Shown here: positions 59,744 to 64,000 of the stretch, one piece after another
Numbering within the stretch: the stretch's first letter is position 1
How the letters are laid out: every line of letters begins with the position of its first letter
From: Longimicrobiales bacterium
GTDB lineage: Bacteria > Gemmatimonadota > Gemmatimonadetes > Longimicrobiales > Gaopeijiaceae
Assembly: GCA_028284495.1 (NCBI GenBank)
Contig: JANQRP010000038.1
Span: 88,877 to 152,876 of the forward strand
DNA length: 64,000 bases
Direction: 5' to 3'
Notes under the pieces: model-generated
Database searches by the model: none
What the model was told of the DNA's origin: nothing
What the model saw: the letters and a program-made list of their open reading frames with translations, nothing else
Position numbers and translations under genes: made by a program

Positions 59744-60957
59744 GTGCGCTTCCGACGCTGGTGGTGGGCGGCGGACCGGCGGGGTCCGTCACGGCGCTGC
59801 TCCTGGCCCGCGCCGGGCGACCCGTCGTGCTCATCGACCGCCGAAGCTTTCCCCGGGCCAAGCCCTGCGGCGAGTGCGCGAACCCCGGTACGGTGGAGCA
59901 CCTCCGCACGCTCGACCTCGCGGAGCTCGTGGAGCTTCAGCGACCCGGCCGACTCGAAGGCTGGGAGCTACGCGGCCCCCGCGGCAGGACGTGGCGAGTC
60001 AGGTTCCCGGACGACGTGCGCACGTGGACCGTGGATCGCACGAGCTTCGACCACGCGCTCCTGGAGGCCGCAGCCGTCGCGGGAGCGGACGTGCGGACCG
60101 GCGTCACCTTCGAGGGTCTCGCATCGCTCGATGAAGCCGGCGGGCGGGCCCGAGTACGCGCCGGGGGGTCCACGTCGAGCGTCCGCTTCGGCCGGTTGGT
60201 CGGAGCCGACGGACTCCACTCCCGCGTCCGCGCCGAGCTCCACCTCGACGCGGTCGGGGCGACCCGGAAGGCCGGCGTCGCCCTGCACGTTCGCGGCGTG
60301 GACCGGCCGCCGGGATGGGGCGCCCTCGATCTCGATCGCGACCTCACCATCGGCCTGTCGCCCCTCGACCCCGAGGGCGACCGGTGGACGCTCGTCGTGG
60401 TGACCCGGGGCGGCGTGCGGCCGCCCACCGGCGCTCGGCAGGCGATCGTGGCGGCGACGCGCCGGCTTCCGGGCGTGGCGACGGCCACGGCCGCCTCGGA
60501 CGTCCTCGGCTGCGGGCCGTTCGATCGTCCCGTCGAGCGACCGTGGCGTCCGGGGGCGGTGCTCGTGGGCGACGCGGCGGGCTATTTCGACCCCGTGACC
60601 GGCCAAGGGATCGGTCGAGCCATCGGGTCGGCCCGACTTGCCGCCGACGCCCTCCTCGCCGGAGGCGGCCCGCGCGATCTGGCCGTCTACGCCCGCCGAC
60701 TCCGGGCGGCTCGGCGGGGCGGCGTCCGGGTTCAGCGGCTGATCGACGCCGCGCTCCGACGGCCTGCGCTGCTCGCGAGGCTCCTTCCCGCCCTGCACCG
60801 GTCGGGTGCACTCTCCGACCTCGTGGCGGTCACGGGCGATCACCTCCCCCCCGGTGCACTCGCCGACCCCGCCCGCTGGCTCGCATGGACCCGGGAAGCG
60901 ATCATCAGATCCGGCTCCTCCTCGACCCCCCCGGCCCACAACCCGTGCGCACCGTAG
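59740..60957 (+). CDS. FAD-dependent oxidoreductase (geranylgeranyl-reductase-like)
   Basis: This is a 405-residue flavoprotein of the PHBH/GGR fold. The dinucleotide motif is VVGGGPAGSVTALLLARAG, a Cys-containing loop is RAKPCGECANPG, and the second FAD motif is VGDAAGYFDPVTGQGIG. The family reduces or hydroxylates isoprenoid or polyketide substrates. The gene overlaps the methyltransferase gene by ATGA and the SRPBCC gene by 13 nt. The last ~25 residues are Ser/Pro-rich. Confidence 0.9.
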   Translation: MSALPTLVVGGGPAGSVTALLLARAGRPVVLIDRRSFPRAKPCGECANPGTVEHLRTLDLAELVELQRPGRLEGWELRGPRGRTWRVRFPDDVRTWTVDRTSFDHALLEAAAVAGADVRTGVTFEGLASLDEAGGRARVRAGGSTSSVRFGRLVGADGLHSRVRAELHLDAVGATRKAGVALHVRGVDRPPGWGALDLDRDLTIGLSPLDPEGDRWTLVVVTRGGVRPPTGARQAIVAATRRLPGVATATAASDVLGCGPFDRPVERPWRPGAVLVGDAAGYFDPVTGQGIGRAIGSARLAADALLAGGGPRDLAVYARRLRAARRGGVRVQRLIDAALRRPALLARLLPALHRSGALSDLVAVTGDHLPPGALADPARWLAWTREAIIRSGSSSTPPAHNPCAP

Positions 60958-61433
60958 ACGAACACGTCGCCCTGGCTCCCGCGGACCTGTGCTACCGCAT
61001 CGCGGCCGACGTCGAGCGTTGGCCGGACCACCTGTCCCACTACCGCTGGGTCCGATTCGATCGGAAGGACGGATTCGCTGAAGGCATCGTCGAGATGTCC
61101 GCGAATCGGCCCTTCGGCCCGCTGAACTGGCCGACCTGGTGGCGGAGCGAGATGACGCACGACGAGGTCGACCGCACGGTTCGGTATCACCACGTCGGGG
61201 GGATCACCACCGGCATGGACGTCTGGTGGTCCGTGAACCCCCTCGACGATCAGCGCACCCGCATGCGCATCGTCCACGAGTGGGACGGCCCTGGGTGGCC
61301 GCTCATCTCGGGCATCGCCGCCGAACTCGTGATCGGGCCGATCTTCGTGAAGGGCATCGCGTCCAGGACGCTCGCCGGTCTGGCCGCCGCGGCCGAAGCG
61401 GCCGCGAGGGCGGGGAGCTCGGACGCCCCGTGA
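60945..61433 (+). CDS. SRPBCC-fold (START/polyketide cyclase-like) protein
   Basis: This 162-residue protein has the helix-grip fold: VDEHVALAPADLCYRIAADV, a YRWVRFDRKDGFAEGIVEMS strand pair, and a C-terminal amphipathic helix (ASRTLAGLAAAAEAAARAG). SRPBCC members of this type act as cyclases/aromatases or ligand carriers. The GTG at 60945 overlaps the previous gene by 13 nt, and the stop overlaps the ketoacyl synthase start by GTGA, so it belongs to the same biosynthetic unit. Confidence 0.83.
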   Translation: MRTVDEHVALAPADLCYRIAADVERWPDHLSHYRWVRFDRKDGFAEGIVEMSANRPFGPLNWPTWWRSEMTHDEVDRTVRYHHVGGITTGMDVWWSVNPLDDQRTRMRIVHEWDGPGWPLISGIAAELVIGPIFVKGIASRTLAGLAAAAEAAARAGSSDAP

Positions 61434-62680
61434 GTCGGCGTCGCGTCGTCATCACCGGCGTCGGACCGATCACCGCCGCCGGCATCGGTCGTGACGCGTT
61501 CCTCGAAGGGCTTCGGCGCGCCCGATCCACCGTCCGCGAGATCGATCGGTTCGACGCGAGCCCGTTCCGGTCCCGCATCGCGGCACAGATCGAGGACTTC
61601 GTGCCTACCGACTTCATGACCGACAAGCGCGCGGGGCGCCTCGAGCGCTTCGGGCAGTTCGCGGTGGCGTCGTCACGGATGGCGCTGGAGGACGCCGGCC
61701 TCGAGCCGTCCCGCGTCGACCCCGCCCGCGCCGCCATCCACATGGGCTCGGCGCTCGGTGGCCTCGCGAACGCCCAAATCCAGTTCGCCAACTTCCTCAC
61801 GCGCGGCGTGCGGGCCGTCGATCCGCGCGTGGCCACCAGCGCGTTCTGCGGTGCGGCGAGTTGCGAGGCGGCCATCGAGTTCGACTTCCACGGCCCGAAC
61901 TCCACCAACGCGATGAGCTGCGCCTCGGGCACGATCGCGGTGGGCGAGGCGTTCCGGCTGATCCGCGACGACATGGCCGACGTCGCGCTCGCCGGGGGCG
62001 TCGAGGCGCCGCTGGGTCCGCTCTCCTTCGGTGCCTTCGCAATCATCCGGGCGCTCTCCTCGCGGAACGACGATCCGGAAACCGCCTGCCGGCCGTTCGA
62101 CGCGGATCGCGACGGGTTCGTCATGGGCGAGGGGGCCGCGACGCTCGTGCTCGAGACGCTCGATAGCGCTCGCGCGCGGGGAGCCCGCATCTACGCCGAG
62201 GTGGTCGGCTACGGCACGACCAACGACGGGTACGGCATGGTCGCTCCCCGCCCCGAGGGCACCCAGGCCGCGGCCGCCATGCGCGGCGCTCTCCGAATGG
62301 CGGGTCGGGAGCCGGGCGACGTCCGCGTCGTGAACGCCCATGGCTCGTCCACCCCGCTCAACGACGGAACGGAGTCGCGCGTGATCCGGGCCGTGCTCGG
62401 GGATGCCGCCGATGAGGTCGCCGTGATCGGAACGAAGCCGTACCACGGGCACGCGCTCGGTGCCTCGGGCGCGATCGAGGCGGTCGTCTCCTGCCTCTCG
62501 CTCGAGACCGGCTGGTTGCCGCCCGTTCTCAACCTGGAGACTCCGGGTGAGGACTGCGACCTCGACTACGTGCGCGGAGAGGGTCGCGCGTCGCCGCCCG
62601 CACTCACCCTTTCGAACTCGTTCGGCTTCGGGGGAATCAACGCATGCCTCGCACTGGCACCCCCGGACGCCAAGGCCTGA
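61430..62680 (+). CDS. Beta-ketoacyl-ACP synthase II (FabF/KAS-like)
   Basis: This 416-residue thiolase-fold condensing enzyme carries the catalytic triad as Cys164 (NAMSCASG), His304 (NAHGSSTPLND) and His341 (GTKPYHGHALGASG), with Lys336. FVMGEGAATLVLE is the GEG signature. It decarboxylatively condenses malonyl-ACP with an acyl group. No ACP gene is adjacent. The position after methyltransferase, FAD reductase and SRPBCC genes points to a special product rather than housekeeping fatty-acid elongation. Last gene of the operon. Confidence 0.94.
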   Translation: MSRRRVVITGVGPITAAGIGRDAFLEGLRRARSTVREIDRFDASPFRSRIAAQIEDFVPTDFMTDKRAGRLERFGQFAVASSRMALEDAGLEPSRVDPARAAIHMGSALGGLANAQIQFANFLTRGVRAVDPRVATSAFCGAASCEAAIEFDFHGPNSTNAMSCASGTIAVGEAFRLIRDDMADVALAGGVEAPLGPLSFGAFAIIRALSSRNDDPETACRPFDADRDGFVMGEGAATLVLETLDSARARGARIYAEVVGYGTTNDGYGMVAPRPEGTQAAAAMRGALRMAGREPGDVRVVNAHGSSTPLNDGTESRVIRAVLGDAADEVAVIGTKPYHGHALGASGAIEAVVSCLSLETGWLPPVLNLETPGEDCDLDYVRGEGRASPPALTLSNSFGFGGINACLALAPPDAKA

Positions 62681-62710
62681 ACTCGTTGACTCCGAATGAC
62701 ATGGCGGAAT

Positions 62711-62726
62711 GTCAAGACTTCTTGAC
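62711..62726. promoter_or_regulatory. 16-bp palindrome upstream of the sigma-factor promoter
   Basis: gtcaagacttcttgac is a palindrome with 7-bp arms and a 2-bp centre. It lies 40 bp before the -35 of the downstream sigma gene and 31 bp after the ketoacyl-synthase stop. It could be an operator; a terminator is unlikely as there is no loop or T-run. Confidence 0.45.
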
Positions 62727-62765
62727 GAACCGCACGGAGTCAGCGGCGGCAAAGGCAGAAAACCT

Positions 62766-62794
62766 TTGACCTCCAATTTGAACGTTCATACTAT
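62766..62794 (+). promoter_or_regulatory. Near-consensus sigma-70 promoter of the RpoD-like gene
   Basis: TTGACC (62766-62771) and TACTAT (62789-62794) are spaced by 17 bp in a clearly AT-richer stretch. Transcription would start near 62801, leaving a leader of ~135 nt before the ATG at 62936. This is the best promoter match in the window. Confidence 0.7.
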
Positions 62795-62935
62795 CCGAGC
62801 AGCCCGTTGAAGGACACTCGCATCCCCCCCTCGGGATGGTCGAGTTCAGGAACGTGGCGCAGCAGAAGCGAGCATCGACCACGTTCGGTGACCCGGACAT
62901 CGTCCGGGACGGATCGTCACCCCCACCAAGAACGC

Positions 62936-63796
62936 ATGTTTTCATCCTCCCGCGGTCTCGACTCGTTCGATCAGTATCTCCAGGATGTCGAGAAGTACCC
63001 CCTGATTCAGGACCCGCTGGAGGAGCGGGCGCTCGCGCGCCGGGCCAGAGAGGGTGACAAGGAAGCGGCCGAGCGGCTGGTCACGGCCAATCTCAGGTTC
63101 GTGATCTCGTACGTGAAGAAGTACCAGGGCCGAGGGCTCGGCCTCGCCGAGCTGGTCTGTATCGGGAACGAGGGCCTCCTGAAGGCCGTGAAGAAGTTCG
63201 ATCCCGAGAAGGGGGTGAAGTTCATCTCGTACGCCGTCTGGTGGATCCGCCAGACCGTGCTCCAGGCGCTCGCCGAGCAGACGCGGTCGGTCCGCATCCC
63301 GCTCAACCAGAACTCCAACCTCGCCCGTCTCTCCCGGACGAACACCCAGCTCACTCAGGAGCTCGGCCGCACGCCCACCGACCAGGAGCTGGCGGAGAAG
63401 ATGGAGGAGCCGCTCGAGACGATCCGTGCGCTTCGACGCGTGGCCGCGAGCGAGCTCTCCCTCGACGCGCCGATCGACAAGAGCGACCGGGACAGTGCCA
63501 ACTTCGGCGAGCGCTTCGCCGGTGAGGGCGCCGACGAGATCGAGGAGGACATGGAGGCCGTCGCGCGAAGGGAGTTCCTCGAGACGATGTTCGAGGCCTA
63601 CCTCACCGAGCGCGAGCGGAAGATCCTGTACCTCTACTATGGGCTGGACGATGGCGAGGAGCGCACGCTCGAGGAGATCGGTTCGCTACTCGGCGTGACC
63701 CGCGAGCGGATCCGTCAGATCCGCAACCGCGCCTTCGAGAAGCTGCGGGAGAGCCCCCAGGGAGAATCCCTCTCGGGCTTCTGGGGCGAGGAGTAG
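62936..63796 (+). CDS. RpoD-like primary/group-2 sigma-70 factor
   Basis: This 286-residue sigma factor has region 1.2 (FDQYLQDVEKYPLIQDPLEE), region 2 (ANLRFVISYVKKYQGRGLG; GVKFISYAVWWIRQTVLQAL), region 3 (ELGRTPTDQELAEKMEE) and region 4 (LEEIGSLLGVTRERIRQIRNRAFEKLR). The short length matches Bacteroidota/Gemmatimonadota-type RpoD proteins, which lack a long region 1.1. The ATG at 62936 is chosen because upstream in-frame codons encode a Ser/Arg-rich stretch lacking family match and lie in the predicted leader. Confidence 0.95.
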   Translation: MFSSSRGLDSFDQYLQDVEKYPLIQDPLEERALARRAREGDKEAAERLVTANLRFVISYVKKYQGRGLGLAELVCIGNEGLLKAVKKFDPEKGVKFISYAVWWIRQTVLQALAEQTRSVRIPLNQNSNLARLSRTNTQLTQELGRTPTDQELAEKMEEPLETIRALRRVAASELSLDAPIDKSDRDSANFGERFAGEGADEIEEDMEAVARREFLETMFEAYLTERERKILYLYYGLDDGEERTLEEIGSLLGVTRERIRQIRNRAFEKLRESPQGESLSGFWGEE

Positions 63797-63877
63797 CGGC
63801 GGCACCGCGGGGCGCCCTGCACCCGGCCGCACGTCCCGCCGGAACACCCTCGTCGGTCGCCTCGTAGCACCGACGTC

Positions 63878-64000
63878 ATGCGTCCCGAGCCTGTCCCGAG
63901 GCGACCCGAGCGCCGCTCCGTCCTGCCGCAGCGTCGCGCGCGCGCGTTCGTGACGGTCGCCCTGTCCGTCGCGGCGCCCCTCGGTGCGCAGGACGTGCCG
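63878..64000 (+). CDS. Start of an exported protein, 3' partial
   Basis: This open frame runs off the window. The first 41 residues form an Arg-rich N-region, a hydrophobic core (AFVTVALSVAAPL) and a cleavage site GAQD of the kind seen in many exported proteins in this window. A 7-bp inverted repeat (63851-63857 with 63869-63875) ends 2 nt before the ATG. The product cannot be named from the visible part. Confidence 0.6.
   Translation, partial: MRPEPVPRRPERRSVLPQRRARAFVTVALSVAAPLGAQDVP

Noticed and set aside
1..64000. CRISPR arrays, prophage genes, transposases, tRNA and rRNA genes
   Set aside because: I looked for regularly spaced repeats, integrase/transposase motifs and tRNA-like cloverleaf ends and saw none. 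A tRNA/covariance scan would settle this.

Overview
The window is about 64 kb of very GC-rich bacterial chromosome (roughly 70% GC), densely coded on both strands. It has no phage, plasmid, CRISPR, rRNA or tRNA signature that I can see. The cell is a diderm: there is an Omp85/BamA-type barrel, an 8-stranded-type OMP, and many signal peptides ending in the alanine-glutamine style (…AAQ, …SAQE, …GAQD). Abundant secreted serine beta-lactamase-fold hydrolases, BNR/Asp-box proteins, DUF2723, carboxypeptidase-regulatory-like proteins and short RpoD-type sigma factors together suggest Gemmatimonadota or a close relative. This assignment is inference from gene content, not from a marker gene.

Layout. 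1-4.8 kb: the end of a large secreted Asp-box protein, a secreted serine hydrolase, a four-helix membrane protein and a patatin. 4.9-9.0 kb: a GAF-like protein divergent from an NtrC-type sigma-54 regulator, then an acyl-CoA dehydrogenase. 9.0-12.3 kb: an ABC exporter divergent from heme A synthase plus a CtaM-like DUF420 protein (cytochrome oxidase assembly). 12.3-19.2 kb: a histidine kinase, a CoA-binding protein, a V4R-like sensor, an orphan E1-alpha dehydrogenase, an ECF sigma factor, a coiled-coil protein and an M20 peptidase. 19.2-25.6 kb: a decayed DinB-like gene, a plug-like exported protein, an ECF sigma / anti-sigma / LTxxQ-type periplasmic protein operon, an OMP, a lipoprotein and a second serine hydrolase. 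25.8-32.1 kb: trpE, hyuA, DUF2723 and DUF2007.

32.1-36 kb (minus strand): a four-gene operon joined by 4-nt overlaps, made of a flavin reductase, a membrane protein with a 12-residue repeat tail, an Mre11/SbcD-like protein and a Rad50/SbcC-like protein. The last two have both lost family-defining catalytic motifs. 36-40 kb: a lipoprotein followed by a BtuF/BtuC/BtuD-type uptake ABC transporter. 39.8-42 kb: rsgA and a group-2 sigma factor. 42.3-46 kb: an HD hydrolase, a Cho/UvrC-like nuclease, a DinB protein and an EVE protein. 46.1-51.7 kb: a YtrA-type GntR regulator, ABC ATPase, membrane protein, two large exported proteins of unknown function and a beta-propeller lipoprotein with a pilin-like tail, all overlapping or abutting. 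This is the best candidate here for an undescribed system. 51.8-57 kb: chrA, pckA and the malic enzyme-phosphotransacetylase fusion (C4/C3 carbon flow). 57.1-62.7 kb: an Omp85 protein coupled to methyltransferase, FAD reductase, SRPBCC and ketoacyl synthase genes, which look like a small biosynthetic operon. 62.7-64 kb: a second RpoD-like sigma gene with a near-ideal promoter, and the start of another exported protein.

Recurring regulatory features are -10-like boxes 6-7 nt before start codons (probable leaderless mRNAs), pervasive ATGA/GTGA start-stop overlaps, and 14-bp perfect hairpins without a U-run after some genes.
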